This document shows, in pieces, positions 1 through 7,583 of a DNA stretch of 64,000 nt (the stretch's first letter is position 1; the number at the start of each line of letters is the position of its first letter). The translations under genes were made by a program, and so were the position numbers. The notes under the pieces are model-generated. The model was not told the origin of the DNA. It worked only from the letters and a program-made list of their open reading frames with translations, and searched no databases. Location: positions 71,017 through 135,016 of the forward strand of contig DINQ01000020.1 in NCBI GenBank assembly GCA_002426795.1. The letters are read 5' to 3'. Source of the DNA: Bacteroidales bacterium UBA5536. GTDB taxonomy: Bacteria > Bacteroidota > Bacteroidia > Bacteroidales > F082.

Positions 1-115
1 TAAAGGCTCACGGGCAGACATTGAATCGTTTGATACGTTCCTTTTGCGTGTTGACGCAGCACTTTTGCGCATTCACGTAATTTCAGTGTGGGTTTGCTCT
101 ACTAGCTGAACAAAC

Positions 116-164
116 CTGCCCACTGCCTACTGCCTACTGCTTACTGCCTACTGCTTACTGCCCA
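116..164. repeat. Heptanucleotide tandem repeat, 7 copies of CTGCYYA
   Basis: Seven contiguous 7-bp units (variants CTGCCCA, CTGCCTA and CTGCTTA) lie just past the 3' end of the nucleoside phosphorylase gene. The units differ only at the two pyrimidine positions. The rest of positions 1-171 has no gene I can support; any gene upstream of the window must end before or near position 1. The period of 7 without spacers rules out CRISPR. Simple slipped-strand repeat; copy number may vary between strains (inference). Confidence 0.85.
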
Positions 165-171
165 CTAACCT

Positions 172-1056
172 CTAACTCCCCTCTTCCGCCAACCTATCCA
201 GCGTTTGTAGTATCAGTTTTTTCATATAAGGTTGATAATCTCCTGCAAACTCTTCTGTTACGCGGTTGGCAATGATCAGGCAGATGGTCAGGGCCTCGTG
301 TCCCATCAGGCGGCTCAGGCCATACAGGGCCGACGACTCCATCTCGAAATTGGTGATCTGTTGGTTTCGGAAAGAAAAATCCTCAATCTTCTTGTTCATC
401 AGAGGGTCAACCACCTCCAGGCGCAAAACCCTGCCCTGCGGACCATAAAATCCGGGCGAAGTGGCCGTGATGCCGGTGATGCAACCCGGCGCCAGCTGTT
501 TCAACAGCTTTTCAGAAGCTTTTACCGCGTAGGGGCGGGGCAGGAAATCGGGATAACTGGTTTGTGCGATAAAGGCATCTGTGAAATCTTTTTCGATCAC
601 CTGCATGGCTTCCTCGTAAAAATAAAGCAGGCCATCCAGTCCGAGAGCCATTTCGCCTGCCACAAAACTTTCGCCTACCGGAATATGGCTTTGCAAAGCA
701 CCCGAAGTGCCAATACGGATGAGGTTCAGGCTGGTCTTTTCTTTTTTGACCTCGCGTGTTTTCAGGTCGATATTCACCAGGGCATCCAGCTCATTCAACA
801 CGATATCGATGTTGTCGGTGCCCATTCCGGTAGAGATCACCGAGATGTGTTTGCCTCTGTAATAGCCTGTATGTGTGTTCAGTTCGCGGTTGCTTACCCT
901 GAATTCTATGTCGTCAAAGAAAGAGGATACCAGTTCAACGCGGTGCGGGTCGCCCACCAGAATCACGGTATCGGCCAGCTGCTCGGGAAACAGCTTCAAA
1001 TGATATACGGCGCCATCAGGGGTAAGCACAAGTTGCGAAGCGGGGATCATTGCCAT
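172..1056 (-). CDS. Nucleoside phosphorylase (uridine phosphorylase-like)
   Basis: A 294-residue PNP/UDP-phosphorylase family enzyme that would split nucleosides with phosphate into free base and ribose-1-phosphate in the cytoplasm (nucleoside salvage). Visible family signatures are GDPHRVELV near the N terminus (phosphate-binding region), STGMGTDNIDIV, RIGTSGALQ and NFEMESSALYGL near the C terminus, the last holding the Glu-Met-Glu ribose-binding motif. The length fits the Bacteroidota uridine-phosphorylase-like group, but base specificity cannot be fixed from sequence. I chose the ATG at 1056; a GTG at 1089 in the same frame would leave almost no leader after the predicted minus-strand -7 box at 1106-1113, and an ATG at 1050 is also possible. 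It is divergent from the universal stress protein gene with only 73 bp between starts. Confidence 0.85.
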   Translation of the reverse strand: MAMIPASQLVLTPDGAVYHLKLFPEQLADTVILVGDPHRVELVSSFFDDIEFRVSNRELNTHTGYYRGKHISVISTGMGTDNIDIVLNELDALVNIDLKTREVKKEKTSLNLIRIGTSGALQSHIPVGESFVAGEMALGLDGLLYFYEEAMQVIEKDFTDAFIAQTSYPDFLPRPYAVKASEKLLKQLAPGCITGITATSPGFYGPQGRVLRLEVVDPLMNKKIEDFSFRNQQITNFEMESSALYGLSRLMGHEALTICLIIANRVTEEFAGDYQPYMKKLILQTLDRLAEEGS

Positions 1057-1075
1057 GTCAGTTTTTTTAATTGTC

Positions 1076-1105
1076 TTTGTCGTTTGCACGAAAAAGATAT
1101 TTTTG
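1076..1105 (+). promoter_or_regulatory. Predicted Bacteroidota-type promoter for the universal stress protein gene
   Basis: TTTG at 1076-1079, an 18-bp spacer and TATTTTTG at 1098-1105 match the Bacteroidota housekeeping promoter TTTG-N(17-23)-TAnnTTTG exactly. The start codon follows at 1130, leaving a leader of about 20 nt. No transcript evidence is available. Confidence 0.65.
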
Positions 1106-1113
1106 CAAAGTTA
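1106..1113 (-). promoter_or_regulatory. Predicted -7 box for the nucleoside phosphorylase gene
   Basis: Read on the minus strand this is TAACTTTG, an exact TAnnTTTG -7 element, directly abutting the plus-strand -7 box at 1098-1105. No clear TTTG -33 element is found at 17-23 bp, so the promoter is less certain than its plus-strand partner. Confidence 0.45.
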
Positions 1114-1129
1114 TAAAACAATTCCAGCC

Positions 1130-2020
1130 ATGACCGATAAACGTCTCTCCTTGCTCGTCCCGATCGATTTCAACGAGCAGTCGCTCATTGCCCTTGAGCA
1201 GTCTTACAACCTTGCCAAACTCCTGCGATACGACATCATCCTGCTGTATGTGCTTGAAGAACGCGACTTTGTGAGTTCTCTTTTTTCGAAAGAAGACAAC
1301 GAACGTGCTCTGATGAGTATTAACAAAAAGCTTGAAGAAACAGCCGAGATGGTCAGCCGTAAATCTGGCTGTGCTGTTGAAGCCCTTGTTCTAAAAGGGA
1401 AAGTTCACCAAAACATCCTCAAAACAGCCGGGAAGTACCACGCGCGTTTCATCCTGATGGGCACCAGCGACCAGGGCGAACAACCCGGCCAGCCAAAGAG
1501 TCAGATCGGATCGAACACCCTGAAAGTGATCCGTCAGGCAAATATTCCCGTTATTACCTTCAACGGCAAAAGTCATTTCAACGGCTGCCGAAGCATCCTG
1601 CTTCCACTCGACCTCACCAAGGAGACCCGTCAAAAAGTAACTTATGCCATCGAGATCGCCAAGCTTTTCGGTGCCAAGATCAAGGTGATGTCGGTGCTTT
1701 GGGACAAAAACTCACCCGAGATACGGCAGCAGTTGCAACTGCAAATGGCTCAGGTGGAGCATTTCATCTCCGAAGTTAATATTCCTTGTTACACCGAGCT
1801 TGTTGAAGTCGAAGGCGGCCAAAATGCACTCGTCCCGGCCATTCTCGATTTTGCCTACGAAGAGGCCGATGTCGACCTGATCATGATCATGACCCAGCAG
1901 GAAAACAGGTTGGTTGAGTTCTTTGTCGGTTCAGCAGCCCAGAATATCATCCGCCAAAGCCATGTACCTGTGATGTCAATCATTCCCAAAGACCTCGGCT
2001 TTAGCTATTATCAGTTTTAA
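1130..2020 (+). CDS. Tandem-domain universal stress protein (UspA family)
   Basis: A 296-residue soluble protein made of two Usp domains. Domain 1 (about residues 1-145) starts with LLVPIDFNEQSLIALEQS and ends with a GSNTLKVIRQANIPVITF-like segment; domain 2 (about 150-290) starts with ILLPLDLTKETRQK and ends with VGSAAQNIIRQSHVPVMSI. The ends of both domains resemble the G-2x-G-9x-G-S/T nucleotide-binding loop, though it is imperfect in both copies, so ATP binding is plausible but unproven. Such proteins are induced by starvation or stress and probably act as signalling or chaperone-like factors. The ATG at 1130 follows a good promoter; 25 codons of open frame upstream lack a plausible start. 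A TCAGTTTTAAACTGA palindrome overlaps the stop codon (2011-2025). Confidence 0.85.
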   Translation: MTDKRLSLLVPIDFNEQSLIALEQSYNLAKLLRYDIILLYVLEERDFVSSLFSKEDNERALMSINKKLEETAEMVSRKSGCAVEALVLKGKVHQNILKTAGKYHARFILMGTSDQGEQPGQPKSQIGSNTLKVIRQANIPVITFNGKSHFNGCRSILLPLDLTKETRQKVTYAIEIAKLFGAKIKVMSVLWDKNSPEIRQQLQLQMAQVEHFISEVNIPCYTELVEVEGGQNALVPAILDFAYEEADVDLIMIMTQQENRLVEFFVGSAAQNIIRQSHVPVMSIIPKDLGFSYYQF

Positions 2021-2356
2021 ACTGAAAAACTGCTTTTCCAACATATTGTGACTTTTTTTCTAACACTTCCAGCAGACGTTTAAAAGCGCTAGTGCCTGAC
2101 TGTGTTTTTCCGTAAAAAAACCTTTTTTTATGCCGATATACCCGTTCGGTCAATCGGTTAAAACGAGCACTGCTTTCCCCGTTTAGTTGTCGTCTCAGCG
2201 CAACGCGAAGCATGGAGCGCGCAAATAACTCGTTGTATTTCAATATTATTGTTAATGTTTAGTTAATTCCGAACCATTCTATTTAGAATGATTCTAAACG
2301 ACATGTTTTAACTTACCTTCACCGGAATGTTTAACCTAACTAAAAAAAACAACACC
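2021..2356. other. Intergenic region with no supported gene
   Basis: 336 bp between the universal stress protein gene and the next secreted protein gene. It holds A/T runs at about 2050-2130 and the palindromic operator at 2275-2298. A minus-strand reading frame of 80 codons (2001-2243) exists but starts at TTG and resembles nothing I recognise, so it is not called. A weak TAACTTAC -7-like element at 2309-2316 could serve the gene at 2357. Confidence 0.5.
2275..2298. promoter_or_regulatory. Candidate Fur-family operator, three half-sites
   Basis: Two overlapping perfect palindromes are present: CATTCTATTTAGAATG (2275-2290) and TTTAGAATGATTCTAAA (2282-2298). The second has the 7-1-7 layout of Fur/PerR boxes (TTAGAATnATTCTAA). 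Together they make three consecutive ATTCTA/TAGAAT half-sites, as in overlapping Fur arrays. The site lies 59-82 bp before the start codon at 2357 and over the expected -33 region, so repression is the likely effect (inference). A 17-bp relative lies upstream of sodB at 62528-62544. Confidence 0.5.
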
Positions 2357-3079
2357 ATGAAAAACACATTTTTAACCTTGTTGATTGGCCTTTTCGCCTT
2401 TGGAACTGTCACAGCCCAAAAAACCTACACCATGTACGAAACCATGTATGTGGTTCCCAAAAAAGGTATGGAAAAAGAGCTGATGACCAATATGGAAGCT
2501 CATAACAAGAAGTTTCACACCGCAGCGCCTTACGAAGCTTTCAGCCGCAAAGTGGTAATTGGAAGCCACGAAGGCCAGTTTGTCTGGGTGATGGGCCCCA
2601 CCACCTTTACTGCTTTGGATGGCTTCGACACACAGGCAAATAGTCCGGCACATGATGCTGACTGGGCGCTGAATGTTGAGCCTTTTGTTGAATCCTATTC
2701 CGATCTCGAATACTGGAAAAAGAAAGACGACCTTTCTTACTCACCCGAAAGTACGGATGAATTGAAATTGCAACACATCCGCTTCTGGGAACTGAAAGCA
2801 GGCAAGTACGAAGCGTTTATGGATGTCATGAAAAATGTAGTTTCTGTCTTCAAGACAAACAAATACAAAGATTCCTGGAGTATTTATGTCAACCAGTTCT
2901 CAACCGGCAACGGACGCGACATTGCTGCTGTATCAAACAAAGCCAACTGGGCTTCATTTGACCGTGAAGGAACATTTGTAGCTGATTATGAAAAACTCTA
3001 CGGCGAAGGATCATGGAAAAAGGCCATGACTACCATGCAGGAGTCCACCGATTCTTTCGAGGAAGAAATCAGGGAATGA
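2357..3079 (+). CDS. Exported protein of unknown function with two similar halves
   Basis: 240 residues. The N terminus is a clear signal peptide (MKNTFLTLLIGLFAFGTVTAQ, cleavage after TA or Q), so it is exported. I do not recognise a named family. The mature protein looks like a duplication: about residues 25-110 (YETMYVVPKKGMEKELM...) and about 128-225 (HIRFWELKAGKYEAFMDVM...) each start with a beta-strand, then a charged helix containing a K/G-K/M-E motif, then strands with S/W-rich ends. This pattern is reminiscent of NIPSNAP or ABM-type ferredoxin-like alpha/beta barrels (inference). The ATG at 2357 was chosen because it starts the signal peptide; an ATG 30 bp upstream would bury it. A Fur-type palindrome upstream suggests metal or oxidative-stress control. 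A strong terminator follows. Confidence 0.7.
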   Translation: MKNTFLTLLIGLFAFGTVTAQKTYTMYETMYVVPKKGMEKELMTNMEAHNKKFHTAAPYEAFSRKVVIGSHEGQFVWVMGPTTFTALDGFDTQANSPAHDADWALNVEPFVESYSDLEYWKKKDDLSYSPESTDELKLQHIRFWELKAGKYEAFMDVMKNVVSVFKTNKYKDSWSIYVNQFSTGNGRDIAAVSNKANWASFDREGTFVADYEKLYGEGSWKKAMTTMQESTDSFEEEIRE

Positions 3080-3124
3080 TGATATCGAACATATTCTGAA
3101 TAAAACCCAACCAGTTTTGTTTCT

Positions 3125-3150
3125 AAAGGCCGTTTTTTGCGGCCTTTTTT
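3125..3150 (+). terminator. Rho-independent terminator
   Basis: AAAGGCCG (3125-3132), a 7-nt loop and CGGCCTTT (3140-3147) running into a T tract. Perfect 8-bp stem 45 nt after the stop codon at 3079. Confidence 0.85.
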
Positions 3151-3176
3151 ATTTTACTACAAACACATCGCGCTTA

Positions 3177-3211
3177 TTTGATTCAGAAACGACCGCTTTG
3201 CTGTAATTTTG
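3177..3211 (+). promoter_or_regulatory. Predicted promoter for cinA
   Basis: TTTG at 3177-3180 and TAATTTTG at 3204-3211 with a 23-bp spacer, at the long end of the accepted range. The coding start is about 90 nt downstream. Confidence 0.45.
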
Positions 3212-3303
3212 CAAACCAGAATCAGTGAAAGAAAGCATGGACATAAAAAAAATATTGAACTTGTTGTTGCTTCATTGGATTGAGTCTCAAGGAAAAATTT
3301 GGT

Positions 3304-4566
3304 ATGGAAAACACGAAAGCGGGAAAAGCCGAAATCATCTCCATTGGCGATGAGTTATTGATCGGACAGGTGATTAACAGCAATGCGGCCTTCATGGGCG
3401 AACAACTCAGCATGAACGGACTGATCGTTGGCCGGATCTCGGCCATAGGCGATGATGAGCAGGAAATTATGCAGGCTTTGGATGAGGCTGCTGCAAGGGC
3501 GCAATTCGTTTTTATAACAGGCGGGCTTGGCCCGACTGCCGACGACATCACCAAACCGGCTTTGTGTCGCTATTTCAACACCGAAATGGTCTTCAACCAG
3601 GAGGCGCTTGATCAGGTAGAGGCTCTCTTCAGACGACGCGGTTATCCCATGAGCGAGCGTAACAGACAGCAAGCCTGGCTGCCTGCCAGCTGCAAAGCTG
3701 TGCGCAACGTCCACGGCACTGCGCCCGGCATGTGGTTCGAGAAAGACGGTGTGGTGTTTGTTTCTATGCCTGGTGTGCCTTTCGAGATGAAAACCATGTT
3801 CGTCGATGAGGTCATCCCCGAAATACGCCGACGTGCTGGTGGCATGCATTACCTGCAAAAAACCGTCATGACAACCGGTGTGGGCGAGTCATTCCTGGCC
3901 GATCGCATCAAAGAGTGGGAAGAGGCTTTGCCTGCCTTCATGAAGCTGGCCTATCTGCCACAGCCGGGCATCGTTCGTTTACGACTGAGTGGCCGGCATC
4001 AGGATGAGCATCTTTTGCAAACCAGGCTCACCGAAGAGGTAGAAAAACTTGTCAGCCTGATCCCGGAAGTGGTATATGGCTTCGACGATTTGCTGTTGGA
4101 AGAAGTGGTCGGACAACTCCTCCAAACACAAAACATGACACTGAGTACAGCAGAAAGCTGCACAGGAGGCTATATTGCGCACCTCATCACGAGTATCGCT
4201 GGCAGCTCGGCCTATTTTCAGGGCTCGGTGGTGTCATACGCCAACCAGGCCAAGATGGAGTTATTGGGGGTAGCAGAAGAACTGATTTGCGATCATGGTG
4301 CTGTGAGCAAGCAGGTGGTCGAGGCCATGGCAAGTGGCGCCCAACAACGCTTCCACACTGATTTTGCCTTAGCAACTTCGGGTATTGCCGGTCCCGATGG
4401 CGGCACCGAAGAAAAACCGGTTGGGACAACATGGATAGCACTTGCCACACCCGATGGTGTTGTTTCAGAACGTTTTCAGTTTGGCGAACACCGTGGCCGC
4501 AACATCCGCCGCGCAGCCCTCACTGCACTCAATATGTTGCGTTTGGCCATCATCAACAAACAATAA
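3304..4566 (+). CDS. cinA: CinA family protein: MoCF-like domain plus NMN amidohydrolase domain
   Basis: 420 residues, the normal length of full-size CinA. The N-terminal MoaB/MogA-like domain (about 8-175) carries EIISIGDELLIGQVINSN, FITGGLGPTADDITKPAL and SMPGVPFEM. The C-terminal PncC domain (about 258-415) carries STAESCTGG, SVVSYANQAK and SGIAGPDGGTEEKPVGTTW, the signature of nicotinamide mononucleotide deamidase. CinA recycles NMN or related pyridine nucleotides (N-terminal ADP-ribose pyrophosphatase activity is known in some members); the competence name is historical. The ATG at 3304 precedes the conserved AEIISIGDE by 8 residues; a TTG at 3280 is also in frame but less likely. It is transcribed alone and converges on fabD. 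Confidence 0.92.
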   Translation: MENTKAGKAEIISIGDELLIGQVINSNAAFMGEQLSMNGLIVGRISAIGDDEQEIMQALDEAAARAQFVFITGGLGPTADDITKPALCRYFNTEMVFNQEALDQVEALFRRRGYPMSERNRQQAWLPASCKAVRNVHGTAPGMWFEKDGVVFVSMPGVPFEMKTMFVDEVIPEIRRRAGGMHYLQKTVMTTGVGESFLADRIKEWEEALPAFMKLAYLPQPGIVRLRLSGRHQDEHLLQTRLTEEVEKLVSLIPEVVYGFDDLLLEEVVGQLLQTQNMTLSTAESCTGGYIAHLITSIAGSSAYFQGSVVSYANQAKMELLGVAEELICDHGAVSKQVVEAMASGAQQRFHTDFALATSGIAGPDGGTEEKPVGTTWIALATPDGVVSERFQFGEHRGRNIRRAALTALNMLRLAIINKQ

Positions 4567-4591
4567 ACCCTTCTGTTTGCACAAAAGGGTT
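4566..4591. terminator. Weak hairpin between convergent cinA and fabD
   Basis: AACCCTT (4566-4572) pairs with AAGGGTT (4585-4591) across a 12-nt loop, starting at the cinA stop codon. No T run follows on the plus strand, so terminator function is uncertain. Confidence 0.3.
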
Positions 4592-4614
4592 CATGATTCA
4601 GTAAGTTAATTCTC

Positions 4615-5499
4615 TTAGATTGTCGCGCTCATCGTCACGATGTTGCGGTCAGCTTTCTTAAACAAGCCCTGCAATACCGTTCCCGGACCCACTTCGATAA
4701 TGGTTTTGGCGCCACTGGCAATCATATTGTTCATGATTTGTGTCCAACGTACTGGTGAAGTAAGTTGTGCAATCAGGTTGGTCTTGATGATTTCAGGGTC
4801 GGTCACCGACTGTCCAGTCACATTCTGATAGATCGGGCAGATGCCACGGCTGAACTTGGTGGCCGCAATGGCTTCGGCGAGTTCAATACGGGCAGGCTCC
4901 ATCAGTGGGCTGTGAAAAGCGCCACCTACCTTAAGTGGTAAAGCGCGTTTGGCGCCTGCAGCCAACAGTTTTTCGCAAGCCAGCGCAATACCGGCTTCGC
5001 TGCCTGAGATCACCAGCTGTCCTGGGCTGTTGTAGTTAGCTGGTACAACCACTTCGTTTTTGATGGTGTTGCACACATTTTCAACTTCTTTGTCGTCAAG
5101 TCCCAAAATGGCAGCCATGGTTCCCACCTGCACTTCGCAGGCTTTCTGCATGGCCATTGCACGTTTCGAAACCAGTCGCAAACCGTCTTCAAAAGTCAGG
5201 GTTTTGTTGGCTACCAGGGCCGAAAACTCTCCCAACGAGTGACCTGCAACCATATCCGGTTTAAAATCTTCACCCAGCGTCATCGCCAGGATTACAGAGT
5301 GTAAAAAGATAGCCGGTTGTGTCACTTTTGTTTGTCGCAGGTCTTCGTCCGTGCCGTCAAACATCAGGTCAGTAATCTTGAACTTAAGAACGGTATTTGC
5401 TTTCTGAAACAACTCTTTGGCCTTGGGTGACTTTTCATACAAGTCTTTTCCCATGCCTACAAACTGAGCTCCCTGTCCTGGAAATACGTATGCTTTCAT
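4615..5499 (-). CDS. fabD: Malonyl-CoA:ACP transacylase
   Basis: 294 residues. Transfers malonyl from CoA to acyl carrier protein to feed fatty acid elongation, in the cytoplasm. Seen directly: the N-terminal YVFPGQGAQFVGMG oxyanion loop, the nucleophile elbow GHSLGEFSAL (Ser near residue 91), a conserved Arg in VSKRAMAMQ and the catalytic His in GGAFHSPLM (about residue 196), all in canonical spacing and length. It is the last gene of a minus-strand run (barrel protein, PTPS, folE, BI-1, fabD), 145 bp downstream of the BI-1 gene, so it may have its own promoter. It is not linked here to acpP or other fab genes. Confidence 0.95.
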   Translation of the reverse strand: MKAYVFPGQGAQFVGMGKDLYEKSPKAKELFQKANTVLKFKITDLMFDGTDEDLRQTKVTQPAIFLHSVILAMTLGEDFKPDMVAGHSLGEFSALVANKTLTFEDGLRLVSKRAMAMQKACEVQVGTMAAILGLDDKEVENVCNTIKNEVVVPANYNSPGQLVISGSEAGIALACEKLLAAGAKRALPLKVGGAFHSPLMEPARIELAEAIAATKFSRGICPIYQNVTGQSVTDPEIIKTNLIAQLTSPVRWTQIMNNMIASGAKTIIEVGPGTVLQGLFKKADRNIVTMSATI

Positions 5500-5644
5500 T
5501 GATATTGGTTTAAGTTATTCACCCTGCTCAATCATATGCTGTTCAACTAAATTACCGAAGTAAATCCATCGATGAAATAACAGAGCTGTGCGGGTGCTGT
5601 CTAATTTGGCTTTGATGTTTGGTGCAAAATATTTTGTCAATCAC

Positions 5645-6370
5645 TTATTTTCTGTTGCCAAAAAAGCGCAGCAAAAATAGAAATAAATTGATAAAGTCGA
5701 GATATAAAGTTAATGCACCCATGATCGTTACTTTGCGCATGGTGTCGCCTTGCTGAATGGCGCCTGCACCAATTCTTTTCAGTTTCTGCACATCATAGGC
5801 GGTGAGGCCTGTGAAAATGAGCACGCCCAAAAAGCTGATGATATAATCCATGGTGCTGCTTTTCATAAAGAAATTGACGAGCGAGGCAATGATGATGCCT
5901 ATCAGTCCCATCATCATGATAGAACCAAATTTACTCAGGTCGGTTTTGGTGGTATAGCCAACAACCGCCATCAGGCCAAACATACCGCTGGTAATCACAA
6001 AGGTCTTGGCAATGGAAGCGCCTGTGTAAGCCAGGAAAATGAAGCTCAGGCTTAACCCCATCAAAACCGAATAGGCAATGAAAACAAGCGTAAGTGTAGT
6101 GGCGCTCAGACGCGAGAAGGCTGCCGACATCAACAATACCAGTCCGAATGGCGACAGGAATATGATCCAGCCCAGGATGGTCATGCTACCGGTTTCGGCT
6201 GAATACATGATTTGCAAAAACGATGGGCTTCCGGCCGCTGTGTAGGCAACCAGGGCAGTGATGGCAAGGGCAACAAACATCCATGAAAACACAGAGGCCA
6301 GAAATGACTGTGCAACAGATTCAGATCTGAAAGTTGCTTCCTGAGAGAATGGATTACGAAGTTCGTTCAT
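5645..6370 (-). CDS. Bax inhibitor-1/YccA family membrane protein
   Basis: 241 residues with about seven hydrophobic helices and the family features: a short polar N terminus (MNELRNPFSQEATFRSE), a first helix around SVFSWMFVALAITALVAY, and a C-terminal part with GLTAYDVQKLKRIGAG and LYLDFINLFLFLLRFFG. BI-1 proteins are inner-membrane, pH-sensitive calcium-leak channels or FtsH-associated factors (YccA); which role applies here is unknown. Conserved Asp residues (TAYDVQ and LYLDFIN) sit at the positions proposed to gate calcium leak in BsYetJ. It follows folE by 60 bp on the same strand. Confidence 0.9.
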   Translation of the reverse strand: MNELRNPFSQEATFRSESVAQSFLASVFSWMFVALAITALVAYTAAGSPSFLQIMYSAETGSMTILGWIIFLSPFGLVLLMSAAFSRLSATTLTLVFIAYSVLMGLSLSFIFLAYTGASIAKTFVITSGMFGLMAVVGYTTKTDLSKFGSIMMMGLIGIIIASLVNFFMKSSTMDYIISFLGVLIFTGLTAYDVQKLKRIGAGAIQQGDTMRKVTIMGALTLYLDFINLFLFLLRFFGNRK

Positions 6371-6430
6371 AAGAGTATGAATTTATTTATTGGTTGCAAA
6401 ACGTGTGAGTGATTGAAATTATTTTGTGGA

Positions 6431-7051
6431 TTAATGTAATCGCGAACCGATCAGACTGATAAATTCGGCACGTGTCTCGGCTCTTTCGAAAGCTCCTGTA
6501 AAATCTGAGGTCGTGGTAACGGCACTTTGTTTTTGTACTCCGCGCATCGACATACAAAGGTGTTTGGCTTCGATCACCACAGCTACGCCCAGCGGATTAA
6601 GAGCTGCCTGGATGGCTTCCTTGATCTGGCTGGTGAGTCTTTCCTGTACCTGCAAACGGCGCGAGTAAGCTTCGACAACACGTGCCAGCTTACTCAGGCC
6701 GGTGATATAGCCGTTTGGGATATATCCAACGTGCGCCTTGCCAATGAAAGGAATCATGTGGTGTTCACAAAGTGAAAACACTTCAATGTCTTTCACAATC
6801 ACCATCTCGCGATAGTCTTCCTTAAACTTGGCCGACAGCAGGGTTTCAATCGGGTCGTGGTCGTAGCCCTGTGTAAGAAACTGTATCGATTTGGCTACGC
6901 GCAATGGTGTGTCCTGTAGGCCTTCCCTTTTAGGGTCTTCGCCAATCAGCTCAAGGATCGCTTTGTAGTGCTTTTGTAACTCTACCAGTTTTTCAGGTGC
7001 AAATTTTTCTATTTTTTCATAGCCCAGAAGGCTTTTTTGTTGCTTTTCCAT
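6431..7051 (-). CDS. folE: GTP cyclohydrolase I (type IA)
   Basis: 206 residues. Converts GTP to 7,8-dihydroneopterin triphosphate, the entry step to folate and other pterins. Zinc ligands are visible in [12 protein letters not shown] (Cys and His) and [13 protein letters not shown] (second Cys); the catalytic region [20 protein letters not shown] and [13 protein letters not shown] is intact. The normal zinc-dependent FolE1 type, not FolE2. It lies 48 bp downstream of a PTPS-family gene on the same strand, so both act on the same GTP-derived pterin. Start ATG at 7051 gives [13 protein letters not shown], a typical variable N terminus. Confidence 0.95.
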   Translation of the reverse strand: MEKQQKSLLGYEKIEKFAPEKLVELQKHYKAILELIGEDPKREGLQDTPLRVAKSIQFLTQGYDHDPIETLLSAKFKEDYREMVIVKDIEVFSLCEHHMIPFIGKAHVGYIPNGYITGLSKLARVVEAYSRRLQVQERLTSQIKEAIQAALNPLGVAVVIEAKHLCMSMRGVQKQSAVTTTSDFTGAFERAETRAEFISLIGSRLH

Positions 7052-7098
7052 GAGATTTGATTTGATGCCGTTGAATTGAGGGGTGAACCATCAATTGT

Positions 7099-7512
7099 TT
7101 AGCTACCGTAATACTCAACAAAATTGTTTTCCGATTCAAACACCTTGATACAATGCAGCTGTGCATCTAGGGCGGCAATGGGTTGTTCCAGTTCGTCCCA
7201 GATGGCCATAGCAAGCACTTCGGTGCTGGCAAATTTACCTTGCATAAAAGGCACTTCTACATTGATGTTTTTGTGGTCAATCTGATCGGTAATCTTTTCT
7301 TTGATCAGCTTGCTCAGCAGTTTCAGGTTGATCAGAAAACCTGTTTCGGGGTTCACTTCGCCTTTTACTGTCACAAACAGTTCGTAATTGTGACCGTGCC
7401 AGTTCGGATTGGAGCATTTGCCAAAAACTTCGAGGTTTTGTTCGTCGGTGAAATCCGCTCTGAAAAGACGGTGGGCTGCATTAAACCGCTCTCTTCGTGT
7501 AATATAGATCAT
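7099..7512 (-). CDS. 6-pyruvoyl-tetrahydropterin synthase family protein
   Basis: 137 residues, a single-domain T-fold enzyme acting on dihydroneopterin triphosphate, the FolE product. Zinc ligands are the His in RFNAAHRL and the two His of HGH. The catalytic Cys region reads CSNPNWHGHNY, so five residues separate Cys from HGH. Bacterial QueD (preQ0 pathway) normally has C-x3-HGH, whereas PTPS of the biopterin type has C-x5-HGH, so queD is not assigned. A FASTEV segment and a final ESENNFVEYYG complete the usual pattern. Start ATG at 7512 was chosen; an upstream in-frame codon at 7551 adds 13 unlikely residues. Its neighbour folE supplies the substrate. Product could be a tetrahydropterin or preQ0 precursor. 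Confidence 0.85.
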   Translation of the reverse strand: MIYITRRERFNAAHRLFRADFTDEQNLEVFGKCSNPNWHGHNYELFVTVKGEVNPETGFLINLKLLSKLIKEKITDQIDHKNINVEVPFMQGKFASTEVLAMAIWDELEQPIAALDAQLHCIKVFESENNFVEYYGS

Positions 7513-7583
7513 ATTGTTAGTTTGGTCGCCGGCAAAAAACCGACATGGCAAAAATACGCAATTTCAATGAAGCAGGACTTTTG

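Noticed and set aside
116..164. CRISPR-like array
   Set aside because: Units are 7 bp and contiguous, without spacers or cas genes.
232..1116. 294-codon frame antisense to the nucleoside phosphorylase gene
   Set aside because: The opposite strand carries a conserved enzyme over the same interval; the antisense product is Cys/His/Gln-rich without any family pattern.
2001..2243. 80-codon open frame on the minus strand between the stress protein and the next gene
   Set aside because: It begins at TTG, overlaps the end of the stress protein gene, has no promoter or ribosome site and no recognisable family. A chance frame is the simplest explanation.
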